A stretch of 64,000 nucleotides of DNA from Bacteroidaceae bacterium (GCA_017429525.1 JAFROT010000028.1:53751-117750); one strand, 5' to 3'. Positions 16,122 through 26,254 are shown, counted from the stretch's first letter. A program made the numbers and translations. Notes: generated by a model not told the origin, from the letters alone.

Positions 16122-17825
16122 TTACTGCTTGTCGAGGAGTTCTTTAGCCATCGTGTCGCCGAGGTCAACAGCCTTCTGTAGCGCTGCGCGCGATTCTGCG
16201 GTCTTGCCTTGTGCCTTCAGGCATACGCCGAGGATACGATGAGCGTCGGCAAACGAGTCGTCGAGGGCGATGGCGGCTCGTGCGGCTAAGATGGCCTCGT
16301 CCAACTGATTGAAACGATAGTTGACCGCAGCCAGTTCGGCCTGGAAGAGCGGTTCGCGCGGTTCCATGCGTGCAGCCTGCTCGATGTCGGAGAGCGCCTG
16401 TTGGTACATGCGGCAACGTAGTTCGGCTTGTTCGCGTTGATAGTAGAAGTTGGCATTGAGCTCGTTGCGCTTCAGGTGCTCATAGTCGTTGAGGTCGATG
16501 ACCGCGAGTCTGTGATGCCCCATGGCGAGATGAGTCTGGGCGCGCATAAGGAGTGACGGAGCTGCCTCGACAGGGTACGGTTTCGTGTAGCATGCGACGG
16601 CACTATCCTGTAGTGCCAGCATGGCCGTACTGTCGCCCTGCATCTGCTTGCATTGGGCTGCATAAAGGAAGTAGCTGGCATCGCGCATCTTGGTCTTTGT
16701 GACACCGAGGAAGGTGTTGCAGGCTTCTTCGTAATTCTTCTGCGCATAGAGGATATGTCCTTTCAAAGCTAGGTAGATGGGCGATTCGTCCATGGCGATG
16801 GCGGCATCGATGTCGGTTGTGGCGCGTTCGAGCGTCCATGTTTCAGGAAGCGATCGAGCGGCCTGCACCTCGCCAAAGGTGCTGCGTGCACGCGAGTAGA
16901 GAATCTCCGCTTCCTTGGCTTTCGCTTTGAGGCCCGTCTCCCACGTCTGGTCAGCTTGGGCATAAAGGCCTTGAGCTGTCAGCATCTCAGCTTTCATCGT
17001 GTAGCCACTCGTCTCCTGCGGGAAGGCTGCGATGAAGTCGTCCACGTAGGCAAGATATTGGGCTGTATCGCGCGTGCCGAGCAGGTAGATGAAAGTGTTG
17101 GCTGCAGCAGCGTCGCTGGGGAGGGCCTTTTGCATGGGGATGTCGCGATAGTCGGCAGAGGTAGCGGCGAGGGCGTTGATGGTGAGGCTCTGCACGAATG
17201 GGGCCGAGACGACATAGCATTTCTGCTCGTTGTCATTAGCCGACATCTGTACGAGTCCGATTACTTCGCCATCGGCGTTGAGAACCGGGCATGAGGCGTT
17301 CTTCTCGGGGACGGTTGTCGGGAGGGTGTAGTAGGCGTAGAGTTCGTTGAACGTCTGTTTGTTCTCCACGGGCGTGAAGGTGGCAACGCCTGATTTGTTG
17401 GAGAGATACGGCATCACGTAGACGGTCTCGCCCTTCTGGCTCTCTGTGGTGGCTATCGCGAGCGGATTGGCTTTGTTGGTGGCTACGCGCACCTTGACTA
17501 CGTTATAGAGCGAGTTGGCACCCATGATGTGAGTGATGGGCCACTCTTTGCCGCCTTCATCGATGGCGACGGCACGAACGGCGCCTCGGAACGAATCGTA
17601 ATCGGAGAAGGCCGTCCCGTCGTTATCGACAAAGAAGCCGTTGGTGCTATGGAGCATCTGCCCTTTGGCATCGTAGGTGATGATGTTGAGCTGCGACTTG
17701 CGCGCTTTCTTGAACCATTTAGGTGTCTGAGCCGAGAGGGTTCCCATGCCTGACATCAGGGCGCAGAGCATGAATGAAAAGAACAAGCGATGAAAACGTA
17801 GAATCTTTAGCGTGTTGATATTCAT
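16122..17825 (-). CDS. Secreted TPR protein with degenerate trypsin-like domain
   Basis: The 567-residue protein has a signal peptide (cleavage near SAQ-TP, residue about 34), an N-terminal trypsin/DegP-like domain (about 40-215) and several TPR repeats (about 240-565). The protease landmarks are recognisable but altered. The loop matching TNYHV reads SDYDS, putting Asp77 in the histidine place. The aspartate site reads YNVV (Asn108). The GNSGGP site reads KNASCP, with Ala177 in the serine place. It is therefore probably a non-catalytic protease-fold module used for binding. It is likely periplasmic. Role unknown; rlmH follows 4 bases downstream. Confidence 0.75.
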   Translation of the reverse strand: MNINTLKILRFHRLFFSFMLCALMSGMGTLSAQTPKWFKKARKSQLNIITYDAKGQMLHSTNGFFVDNDGTAFSDYDSFRGAVRAVAIDEGGKEWPITHIMGANSLYNVVKVRVATNKANPLAIATTESQKGETVYVMPYLSNKSGVATFTPVENKQTFNELYAYYTLPTTVPEKNASCPVLNADGEVIGLVQMSANDNEQKCYVVSAPFVQSLTINALAATSADYRDIPMQKALPSDAAAANTFIYLLGTRDTAQYLAYVDDFIAAFPQETSGYTMKAEMLTAQGLYAQADQTWETGLKAKAKEAEILYSRARSTFGEVQAARSLPETWTLERATTDIDAAIAMDESPIYLALKGHILYAQKNYEEACNTFLGVTKTKMRDASYFLYAAQCKQMQGDSTAMLALQDSAVACYTKPYPVEAAPSLLMRAQTHLAMGHHRLAVIDLNDYEHLKRNELNANFYYQREQAELRCRMYQQALSDIEQAARMEPREPLFQAELAAVNYRFNQLDEAILAARAAIALDDSFADAHRILGVCLKAQGKTAESRAALQKAVDLGDTMAKELLDKQ

Positions 17826-17856
17826 TTTATATAATTATTGCATTTTAATCGTTGCT

Positions 17857-19551
17857 TTAAACTTTAGACGAATCCTGATGGGCTGTGCGAAGGAGCACGC
17901 GAGCATTCTCAATCGCCTCGTTGCTCAGGCGTGAGCCGCTCAGCATGTGTGCGATTTCGGTCACGCGTTCGTCGTCTGTGAGCGGTTGGATATGCGTGTG
18001 GGTGCCGCGTTCGTCGTCCTGCTTGTAGACGCGGAAATGATGGTCGGCCATGGCTGCAATCTGGGGCAGGTGGCTGATGGAGATGACTTGGCGCCCGTTC
18101 CTGCCCATCTCGGCCATGATTTGAGCCATGCTCTCGGCGATATGTCCGCTTACGCCTGTGTCTATCTCGTCGAAGATGATGGTCGGCAGGTGTACGGCTC
18201 CGCTGATCATGGCTTTGAGGGAGAGCATCACGCGAGCAATCTCACCGCCAGAAGCCACTTTCGATATGGGTTGTAGTTGTCCGTTCTTGTTGGCGCAGAA
18301 GAGGAAGTCGACCTGATCGCAGCCTGAGGCCACAGGCTGTGGGCGTGGTTGTAGGTTGACGTGGAATTGCACGTTGGGGATGCCGAGCGGAACCAGGCGC
18401 TCGTGCATCTGCCGTTCCACCTGTCTTGCCGCCTTCGTGCGTCGGGCGGTCAGTTCTTTACCAGCCTCCAGAAGGGCCTCGAGCGCCTGTTGCTGTTGCT
18501 GGCGAAGGCGCGAGATGTGTTCGTCGCTATTGTCGATGGCATCGAGACGACTGCGGAATTCGTTGGCAAGCGCGATGAGCTCGTCGTCGGTATTGACATG
18601 ATGTTTGTGCTGGATAGCGTATAGGCTGCTGAGCCATTCGTTGTCGACTGCCAGTCGAGCGGGGTCAACGTCTGTCCGTTCGGCATAGTTCTGCAGTTCG
18701 CGGCTGATGTCGTCGAGCTCAATCTTACAGCTGTCTATACGCTCGGCTAGGGCAGCAGACTCGGGCAGAAGCTCGCGTAAGTTGCCGACACGATGCACGG
18801 CTTCACGCAACATGGCGAGGATGCCTTCGCTGGATGAGCCATCGCCGTCGAGTAGGCTGCTGCTGGTCCATAGTGCCTCGCGGATCTCCTCGGCATGCTC
18901 GAGCATGCGTGCCTCCTGTTCCATAGCCGCCTGTTTGCCGCTTTCCAGCTGGAGTCCGTCAATCTGAGTGAGCTGAAAGCGCAGATAGTCTTCGTCCTCG
19001 CGTCCGTTGGTCAGGGACTGTTCGGCTTCACGCAAGGCTTGGGTGGCCTTCTGGTAATGCGTGAATAGCTCGTCGTAGCGGCTTCGTTCTCTGCTGTCGT
19101 TGCCGATGATGTCGAGTATGCTCATCTGGAAATCTTCCTGAGCGAGCAGTAGGTTCTGATGTTGGGAATGGATGTCAATCAAGCGTTCGCCCAGCTCTCG
19201 GAGGTCGGCCACGGCAGCAGGCGTGTCGTTGATGAAGGCGCGGCTCTTGCCTGTAGCGGTCAGTTCGCGTCGAATGATACAGCTGCGCCCGTCGAAGTCG
19301 AGGTCGTGCTGCTCGAAGAATGTCTGCAGGTCATAGCCCTCGAGGTTAAACTCTGCCTCGATGATGCAGCGGTTGGCTCCGTCCTTGATCATGCGCGTCT
19401 CTGCTCGTTGGCCCAGCAGCAAGGCGATGGCGCCGAGGAGGATACTCTTGCCCGCACCCGTCTCGCCCGTGATGACCGTAAAGCCGCGGTCCAGACTTAT
19501 GTCGAGCGACGAGATGAGGGCGTAGTTCTGTATGGAAAGTGATTGTAACAC
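17857..19551 (-). CDS. recN: DNA repair protein RecN
   Basis: The 564-residue SMC-like ATPase starts at a GTG (19551). Walker A GETGAGKS is at residues 29-36, two coiled-coil stretches occupy about 150-230 and 300-375, and the ABC signature and Walker B occur late (KVASGGEIARVMLSLK and TIIFDEIDTGVSG). RecN helps in recombinational repair of double-strand breaks. It lies 11 bases downstream of the PorD-like gene, in the order dnaN, exonuclease, coaBC, porD, recN that is common in Bacteroidota. Confidence 0.95.
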   Translation of the reverse strand: MLQSLSIQNYALISSLDISLDRGFTVITGETGAGKSILLGAIALLLGQRAETRMIKDGANRCIIEAEFNLEGYDLQTFFEQHDLDFDGRSCIIRRELTATGKSRAFINDTPAAVADLRELGERLIDIHSQHQNLLLAQEDFQMSILDIIGNDSRERSRYDELFTHYQKATQALREAEQSLTNGREDEDYLRFQLTQIDGLQLESGKQAAMEQEARMLEHAEEIREALWTSSSLLDGDGSSSEGILAMLREAVHRVGNLRELLPESAALAERIDSCKIELDDISRELQNYAERTDVDPARLAVDNEWLSSLYAIQHKHHVNTDDELIALANEFRSRLDAIDNSDEHISRLRQQQQQALEALLEAGKELTARRTKAARQVERQMHERLVPLGIPNVQFHVNLQPRPQPVASGCDQVDFLFCANKNGQLQPISKVASGGEIARVMLSLKAMISGAVHLPTIIFDEIDTGVSGHIAESMAQIMAEMGRNGRQVISISHLPQIAAMADHHFRVYKQDDERGTHTHIQPLTDDERVTEIAHMLSGSRLSNEAIENARVLLRTAHQDSSKV

Positions 19552-19562
19552 AGTAGGTTCGT

Positions 19563-20468
19563 CTATTGTTTCAATTTCTCCCAGTAGTTGTCTTGTGAGG
19601 GATTGATGCGGAAGAGGATGTTGTAGACGTCCTCGCGCTCCTTGCTTGTTCCCTGTCCGCTGAAGATGCTTACGATCTCGTCGCGCTTATAGTCGGTAAA
19701 GATCTGGGGCAACAGGCTGAGCGATTTGTCCTCATGGGACTGCTTGAGCAGGTTGAGGGCCTCGGCGATGGCTGCGCGGGCCTGATCGGTATTCTCGCAC
19801 ATGTGGTCGAGTCCCGAACGGTAGTAGGCGTACTGGAGTTGCCGGAACTTCTCCATCGAGCCGTCGAGGTAGTCGTTGATGATGGCGTAGCGGTTCTTGG
19901 AGTCGTCGAAAGCCTTCCAACCTTTGAATCCAAGAGGCTCTGCGTTCGTACAGATGTCCTGAGCGATCTGCAGGATTTCGGTTCCTGCCATTGGCGCCAT
20001 CGTGTCGAGATCGAGTCCGATGATGAGGTATGCCCAGTAGGCCAGCATCGCGCAGAGGTTATTGTCGATCTGTTCGGGGCGCCATTCTAGCTGGTCGAAC
20101 TCCTGAAAGGTGAAGTCGAAATTCATGTCGTTTATGTTCCAAACGGTCGTCGTGTAGGTGGAGCCGTAGACAGGGCGGCTGCTGGCCACGAGCAGGCTGG
20201 CCTGGAACGAGTTGTCGGTCTCGCTGTAGGTGTCGATGGTGATGTTGAAGGTACATTGTATGCGCTCAGCCTCGCGGAACTGGAGCGAGGTCCATGTCCG
20301 TTCGTTGAGGAATTGGTTGATGGCTTTCTCCAACGCCTCAAAGACGCCCGACTTGGTGTTGGACACCTTTTGGCGGTTGATGAGTACCTTGGCGTTCAGT
20401 TCCTGAGCATAGAGCTGACCTGCGCCCATGAGCGCCAGGATGAGTGCCAGCAGAATCTTCTTTCTCAT
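19563..20468 (-). CDS. porD: DUF4835 / PorD-like type IX secretion-associated protein
   Basis: The 301-residue protein begins with a signal peptide (MRKKILLALILALMGAGQLYAQ) and then matches the DUF4835 pattern (ELNAKVLINRQKVSNT and LLVASSRPVYGSTYTTTVWN). NCBI-style naming calls this family PorD, a protein linked with the type IX secretion system; its mechanism is not established. The domain is predicted periplasmic. It lies between coaBC (13 bases) and recN (11 bases), a linkage conserved in the phylum. The gene symbol rests on family naming rather than on function. Confidence 0.8.
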   Translation of the reverse strand: MRKKILLALILALMGAGQLYAQELNAKVLINRQKVSNTKSGVFEALEKAINQFLNERTWTSLQFREAERIQCTFNITIDTYSETDNSFQASLLVASSRPVYGSTYTTTVWNINDMNFDFTFQEFDQLEWRPEQIDNNLCAMLAYWAYLIIGLDLDTMAPMAGTEILQIAQDICTNAEPLGFKGWKAFDDSKNRYAIINDYLDGSMEKFRQLQYAYYRSGLDHMCENTDQARAAIAEALNLLKQSHEDKSLSLLPQIFTDYKRDEIVSIFSGQGTSKEREDVYNILFRINPSQDNYWEKLKQ

Positions 20469-20481
20469 GAGGCGATCGGTT

Positions 20482-21669
20482 TTAGGAGTTGAAGAGCGTC
20501 GCGAGATGGTCGACGATGTCGTGTGCCACCTCAGTCTTAGGCTTGAGGGGGTAGGGGATGACCTCGGCCGGCGTGATGATGGTCACCTTGTTGGTATCGT
20601 GCTGGAAGCCGGCACCTTCGTCCTGCAGGGAGTTCAGAACGATGAAGTCAAGGTTCTTCTTCTGCAGCTTGGCCTGGGCGTGTTCCACCTCGTCGTGAGT
20701 CTCGAGAGCGAAGCCGACGAGTCGCTGATGTGGCTGTTTCATCGTGCCCAGTCCGCGGGCTATGTCCTGTGTAGGCTTCAGGCGCAGGACGAGTCCGTCG
20801 CCTTCGCGCTTGATTTTCTGGTCGGCTACGCTATCGGGGGTGAAGTCGGCCACGGCTGCGCAGAGGATGGCTGCATCGGCCTGCGTGAACCTCTGGCTGG
20901 CGGCCTGCCACATCTGCTCGGCGCTCTCGACGTGCGTCGTCTCGATGCCGGCAACTGTCGTCTGGCGTTGCATCGGACCGCAAACGAGGTCGACTTTTGC
21001 GCCTCGGCGGGCACATTCCTCGGCCAGGGCGATACCCATCTTGCCGCTTGAGTAGTTGCCGATGAAGCGGACGGGGTCGATGCGTTCGTAGGTGGGACCG
21101 GCTGTGATGAGGATGCGCCGGCCCTCCAGATCGCGTGGCTTGGCGAGGGCGGTGAGCACGACTTCGGCTATGCGCTCGGGTTCCTCCATACGCCCCTTGC
21201 CCACGAGGTGGCTGGCCAGTTCGCCGCTGGCCGGTTCGATGACCGTAACGCCGCGCTGGCGTAGCAGCTGCAGGTTGTCCTGCGTGGCGGGATGCGCCCA
21301 CATGTCGAGGTCCATGGCCGGCGCGATGAACACGGGAGCCTTCATGGACAGATAGGTGGTGATGAGCATGTTGTCCGCGATGCCGTGTGCCATCTTGCCT
21401 ATCGTCGAAGCGGTGGCGGGAGCGATGACCATCGCATCAGCCCAGAGGCCCAGGCTGACGTGGCTGTGCCAAGTGCCGTCGCGTTGCGCAAAGAAGTCGC
21501 TGATGACGGGTTTCGACGTGAGGGCCGAGAGGGTGACGGGAGTGATGAACTCCTTGCCGGCCGGCGTGATGACGACCTGCACTTCATGTCCTTGCTTGAC
21601 GAATTGCCGGATGAGGGTGCAGGCTTTGTAAGCTGCTATGCTGCCTGTTATGCCAAGAACTATATTCAT
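20482..21669 (-). CDS. coaBC: Bifunctional phosphopantothenoylcysteine decarboxylase / phosphopantothenate-cysteine ligase
   Basis: The 395-residue fusion converts 4'-phosphopantothenate to 4'-phosphopantetheine in coenzyme A synthesis. The N-terminal flavoprotein half has GITGSIAAYK (7-16), the active His70 in HVSLGLWAD-type context and PAMDLDMW (117-124), a variant of the PxMNxxMW motif. At LASHLVGKGRM (151-161) the cysteine of the E. coli ACGDxGxGRM segment is Ser153. The C-terminal CoaB half starts at about 185 (ILITAGPTYERIDPVRFIGNYSSGKMG). It sits 95 bases after the exonuclease gene and 13 bases before porD. Confidence 0.93.
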   Translation of the reverse strand: MNIVLGITGSIAAYKACTLIRQFVKQGHEVQVVITPAGKEFITPVTLSALTSKPVISDFFAQRDGTWHSHVSLGLWADAMVIAPATASTIGKMAHGIADNMLITTYLSMKAPVFIAPAMDLDMWAHPATQDNLQLLRQRGVTVIEPASGELASHLVGKGRMEEPERIAEVVLTALAKPRDLEGRRILITAGPTYERIDPVRFIGNYSSGKMGIALAEECARRGAKVDLVCGPMQRQTTVAGIETTHVESAEQMWQAASQRFTQADAAILCAAVADFTPDSVADQKIKREGDGLVLRLKPTQDIARGLGTMKQPHQRLVGFALETHDEVEHAQAKLQKKNLDFIVLNSLQDEGAGFQHDTNKVTIITPAEVIPYPLKPKTEVAHDIVDHLATLFNS

Positions 21670-21763
21670 TTCGTTTTGTGGGCGTGAGGGTTAGACGATG
21701 CTTGAATGTGTCTGTTCCAGCGGAGTCGCCTCGGTTGGTTGGAGCCGTAAGTGGGGCGATGAT

Positions 21764-22537
21764 TTACCTTGTGCTCTTGCTGCGGAGGGCTATCTCGGTG
21801 AGGACCTGTTTGGTGTTGAGCGCGAAGTCGCCCTGCATGACCCAGCCGTAGTAGCCCGGGTCTTGCCTGAGAACATCGACGACATGCTTGCCCTTGTACT
21901 TGCCGAAGTTGAAGGTCTCGACGTCGTCGGCACCCATGATGATGCGCCCGGCATAGTCGACGTTCCGGTTCATGCGCGAGTAGCTGGTCAGGAAGTCCAC
22001 GTCGTTCTGCAGCACATCGGGGTAGTGGCCGAGCTGTGCGCAGAGGACCTCGTAGGTGGCACGCGTGTCGGCCATCGCCGAGTGGGCGTTCTCGAGATCC
22101 TTGTTGCAGTAGAAGCGATAGGCTGCGGAGAGGGTGCGGCGCTCGAGCTTCTTGTAGATATTCTGGACGTCAACGCTTCGGCAACTCTGCAGGTTGGCCT
22201 TGACGCCAGCACGCAGGAACTCTTCGGCCAGCATGGGGATATCGAAGTGGTTGGAGTTGTAGCCTCCCAGGTCGCAACCGTCGATGAACGCCCAGATGTC
22301 AGCTGCCACATCGGCAAAGGTAGGGCAGTCAGCTACGTCGTTATCATAGATGCCGTGCACGTTGGAGGCTTCCTCGGGGATGTGGATCGTAGGATTGATG
22401 CGCATGACCTTCGATTCCTCGTTGCCGTCGGGGTAGACCTTGAGCAGGCAGATTTCCACGATGCGGTCCTTGGCCACGTCAATGCCTGTAGTCTCGAGGT
22501 CGAAGAAGACAATAGGGCGCTCTAATTGAAGTTTCAT
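21764..22537 (-). CDS. DnaQ-like 3'-5' exonuclease (DEDDh)
   Basis: The 257-residue protein carries FFDLETTGID (Asp13, Glu15), SNHFDIPMLAEEF (motif II Asp) and AHSAMADTRAT (His and Asp of motif III, H-x4-D), all four acidic ligands plus the general-base histidine of DEDDh exonucleases. A C-terminal extension (about 180-257, FNFGKYKGKHVVDVL) resembles the small domain found on Bacteroidota DnaQ-family proteins. It may act as a proofreading or repair exonuclease. Its place immediately after dnaN supports a replication link. No epsilon-type clamp motif is clear. Confidence 0.88.
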   Translation of the reverse strand: MKLQLERPIVFFDLETTGIDVAKDRIVEICLLKVYPDGNEESKVMRINPTIHIPEEASNVHGIYDNDVADCPTFADVAADIWAFIDGCDLGGYNSNHFDIPMLAEEFLRAGVKANLQSCRSVDVQNIYKKLERRTLSAAYRFYCNKDLENAHSAMADTRATYEVLCAQLGHYPDVLQNDVDFLTSYSRMNRNVDYAGRIIMGADDVETFNFGKYKGKHVVDVLRQDPGYYGWVMQGDFALNTKQVLTEIALRSKSTR

Positions 22538-22561
22538 GTTCAGATGCTTTGCTTTAGCTCA

Positions 22562-22633
22562 GACGATTCACAACTCACTCCGAGGCCGCGAGCCGGCGCA
22601 TGCCGTGATGCCTGGGGTGAATTGTGAATCGTC
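22562..22633. repeat. Long imperfect inverted repeat between dnaN and the exonuclease gene
   Basis: Arms at 22562-22581 and 22614-22633 pair over 20 bases with two mismatches; the outer 12 (GACGATTCACAA / TTGTGAATCGTC) are perfect. The 32-base loop is G/C-rich. It could be a terminator or processing hairpin in the minus-strand transcript. There is no clear T-run. Confidence 0.7.
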
Positions 22634-22659
22634 CAGATGGGGGAATGTTCGTTGGTGGC

Positions 22660-23787
22660 TTAGTCGTTGAGCATCATGGGCATGAGCAGCATCAGGATCT
22701 CTTCGCCTTCCTTCTGCTCGGCGGGCTTGATGATGCCTGCACGCCCCGGGTCGGCCAGTTCGAAGACGACCTCGGAGCTCTCCAGGTTGCCCAGGATGTC
22801 CAGCAGCAGCGTGCCCTTGAAGCCGATGGCCAGCGCGGGCGCGTCGTACTCGCACATGAGGCGCTCCTCGGCCGACGTGCTGAAGTCGATATCTTGACCG
22901 CTCACGGTGAGTTTGTCCTTGCTGAAGGCCAGCTTCACCTGTGCGCTGCTCTGGCTGCTGAACACGAGCACGCGCTTCAGCGTCGAGACGAGGGCAGCTC
23001 GGTCGATGGTGGCCTTGTAGGGGTTGTTCTGCGGGATGACGCTATTGTAGTTGGGGTAGCGGCCGTCGATGAGTCGGCAGGTCAGCGTGTAGTCGGGCGT
23101 GACGACCTCGGCCATCTTGTCGTTGAAGGTGAGCGTGGCCATGGCCTCGTCGTTCTTCTGGAGCAGCGTCTTCAGAATGTTGGCGGGCTTCTTGGGCAGT
23201 ATGAAGCCTACCTGCTCGTCGCTCTGTAGGCCGAGCACCTTGTCGCGGACGAGCTTGCGGCCGTCGGTACCTACGAAGACGAGGCACTCGGGCGTGAAGT
23301 CGAAGTAGACGCCTGTCATGACGGGGCGGATCTCGTCGTCGGCCGTGGCGAAGATGGTGTGGTTAATGCCCTGAAGTAGCATGCTCTGGCGCAGTTCGAA
23401 GCGACGGACGTCCTCGGCCATCTGGTGGGGCTTGGGGTACTCGTCGGCGCGCTCACCCACGATGTTGAACTTACCGTTCTGGTAGGTGCCGCGAATCTCC
23501 ATCGTGTCCAGGTTGATGTCGAGCGTGATGGGCTGGTCGGAGATCTCCTTCAGCGAGTCCTGGATGGTCTTGGCCTTGATGCAGAAGCGGGCGTCCATGT
23601 CGCTCTCGGCCAGCTCCATCTTGGTGACGAGGGTCGTCTCGCTGTCAGAGGCCGTGATGGTGAGGCGTGTGCCCTCGGTCTCGAACAAGAAGCAGTCGAG
23701 GATAGGGAAGGAGTTTTTGCTGTTGAGCACTCGGTTGATGGAGGTGAGACGGCTGAAGAGGGCCGCGCTGGATACTTTCAGTTTCAT
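22660..23787 (-). CDS. dnaN: DNA polymerase III beta subunit (sliding clamp)
   Basis: The 375-residue protein matches the beta clamp across three repeated domains: the N-terminal MKLKVSSAALFSRLTSINRVL, the middle RRFELRQSMLLQGINHTIFA, and the C-terminal GFKGTLLLDILGNLESSEVVFELADPGRAGIIKP followed by the typical LMPMMLND end. It encircles DNA and tethers DNA polymerase III and other partners. A promoter (-7 TATCTTTG at 23855-23862 with a TTTG 21 bases upstream) precedes it on the minus strand. It heads the dnaN, exonuclease, coaBC, porD, recN order. Confidence 0.97.
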   Translation of the reverse strand: MKLKVSSAALFSRLTSINRVLNSKNSFPILDCFLFETEGTRLTITASDSETTLVTKMELAESDMDARFCIKAKTIQDSLKEISDQPITLDINLDTMEIRGTYQNGKFNIVGERADEYPKPHQMAEDVRRFELRQSMLLQGINHTIFATADDEIRPVMTGVYFDFTPECLVFVGTDGRKLVRDKVLGLQSDEQVGFILPKKPANILKTLLQKNDEAMATLTFNDKMAEVVTPDYTLTCRLIDGRYPNYNSVIPQNNPYKATIDRAALVSTLKRVLVFSSQSSAQVKLAFSKDKLTVSGQDIDFSTSAEERLMCEYDAPALAIGFKGTLLLDILGNLESSEVVFELADPGRAGIIKPAEQKEGEEILMLLMPMMLND

Positions 23788-23854
23788 TAGAACTTATGAT
23801 TTAATTTGTTTGTTGCGGAATGGCACTTGTGTGATGGTCTTGCCAAAAACCGAG

Positions 23855-23887
23855 CAAAGATACATTTTTTTTATGAAGTTACGCAAA
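23855..23887 (-). promoter_or_regulatory. Promoter of dnaN (TTTG, N21, TATCTTTG)
   Basis: The -7 box TATCTTTG is at 23855-23862 on the minus strand and the upstream TTTG at 23884-23887, with 21 bases between. It lies about 70 bases from the dnaN start. Confidence 0.6.
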
Positions 23888-23926
23888 AAATTCATCTTAA
23901 AATTAGCAAAAGTGCCGAGAAAGGCT

Positions 23927-23934
23927 TACTTTTG
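23927..23934 (+). promoter_or_regulatory. -7 box TACTTTTG for the DUF3127 gene
   Basis: Plus-strand TACTTTTG lies 82 bases upstream of the ATG at 24017, diverging from the dnaN promoter in the same spacer. Confidence 0.5.
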
Positions 23935-24016
23935 CATCGCAAATGGGGCGAAACGGCCTCGGAATGGCACTCATTAACGCGTATATTCACCTTATTAATA
24001 TAATTAAGCAAGAGTA

Positions 24017-24460
24017 ATGGAAATTCAAGGAAAGATTATTCAAGTATTGCCCGAGCGTGGTGGCGTCTCACAGCGAACGGGCTCAGAGTGGAAGGTTGCC
24101 TCCTACATCATCGAGACGATGGAGCAGTATCCGAAGAAGTGTGTGTTTGAGGTCTTTGGCAGCGACCGCATCGCTCAGATGAACATTCAAGTGGGTCAGA
24201 CGCTGACCGTCAGCCTCGATATTGATGCGCATGAGTATAATGGCCGTTGGTTCAACACGATTCGCGCCTGGCGTGCCGTGCCCTACGATCCCAACGCACC
24301 CGTGGCTGCTCCTGCAGCCGATCCCGCAGTTGCTGCCTTCCCGCCCGTGCAGCCTGCAGCAGACACTCCCTTCCCGCCGGCCCAGCCGAGTGACAGCGCT
24401 CCAGCCGCTCCTGCTACGCCTCCCTTCGGCGGCGAGAGCACGGACGACCTCCCCTTCTAA
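24017..24460 (+). CDS. DUF3127 protein with SSB-like acidic tail
   Basis: The 147-residue protein has an OB-fold-like N-terminal domain (about 1-90, MEIQGKIIQVLPERGGVSQRTG and VQVFGSDRI-type strands) matching DUF3127, a Pro/Ala-rich linker (about 93-138), and ends DDLPF. That end is very like the DDxPF tip of bacterial single-stranded DNA-binding proteins, which recruits partner proteins. It probably binds single-stranded nucleic acid, but this is inferred from architecture. Its divergent placement next to dnaN supports a replication or repair role. A terminator hairpin lies at 24492-24534. Confidence 0.82.
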   Translation: MEIQGKIIQVLPERGGVSQRTGSEWKVASYIIETMEQYPKKCVFEVFGSDRIAQMNIQVGQTLTVSLDIDAHEYNGRWFNTIRAWRAVPYDPNAPVAAPAADPAVAAFPPVQPAADTPFPPAQPSDSAPAAPATPPFGGESTDDLPF

Positions 24461-24491
24461 GCGCATCACCCGCGCCATTTTATCAGCCAAC

Positions 24492-24534
24492 AAAAAGGGA
24501 CGCCCCATCCAGATGGAGCGCCCCTTTTCTTTAT
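24492..24534 (+). terminator. Rho-independent terminator of the DUF3127 gene
   Basis: AAAAAGGG (24492-24499) pairs with CCCTTTT around 24522-24528 over an inner CGC/GCG and CCAT/ATGG stem. The run TTTTCTTT follows on the plus strand. Confidence 0.7.
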
Positions 24535-24644
24535 CTTATGCCCAGCTCTCTAAGGCTTCAACAGGCCGCTTTTGGGCTCTTGGGCTTGATGGGGCCGTTC
24601 AGCGATCTCTACGTGGCGGCGAGGCGAAAGGAGGCGGGGTAGCG

Positions 24645-24707
24645 CACATATAATCGCGCGGGTCTGCACATATATACGCGCAAGGCTGCGCGTATATATG
24701 TGCAGAC
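24645..24707 (-). repeat. 22-bp family A site 2: perfect hairpin
   Basis: Arms at 24662-24682 and 24687-24707 are perfectly complementary over 21 bases around a 4-base loop AGGC. The arms contain TGCACATATATACGCGCA, the core of the 22-bp family seen at 6486, 46459 and 62229, so this looks like one unit facing an inverted copy. A degenerate half unit (CGCACATATAATCGCG) lies just upstream at about 24645. The site is in the convergent spacer between the DUF3127 and DEAD-box genes; the rest of 24535-24806 shows no gene. Confidence 0.9.
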
Positions 24708-24806
24708 AGGCGAGGGGAAGGAAGGCAGGGCGAGGGGAGGGGGCCCTGTGGCTGACGCCACAGGCACGGTGGCCCTCAAAACGAAGGGCGCCGCTGGTGG
24801 GAGCGC

Positions 24807-26204
<1,398 letters not shown>

Positions 26205-26254
26205 GGTGGTGAGGGGTTTGTTTGGACGTTAGGGGATGATGGGGTGTTGGGTGT

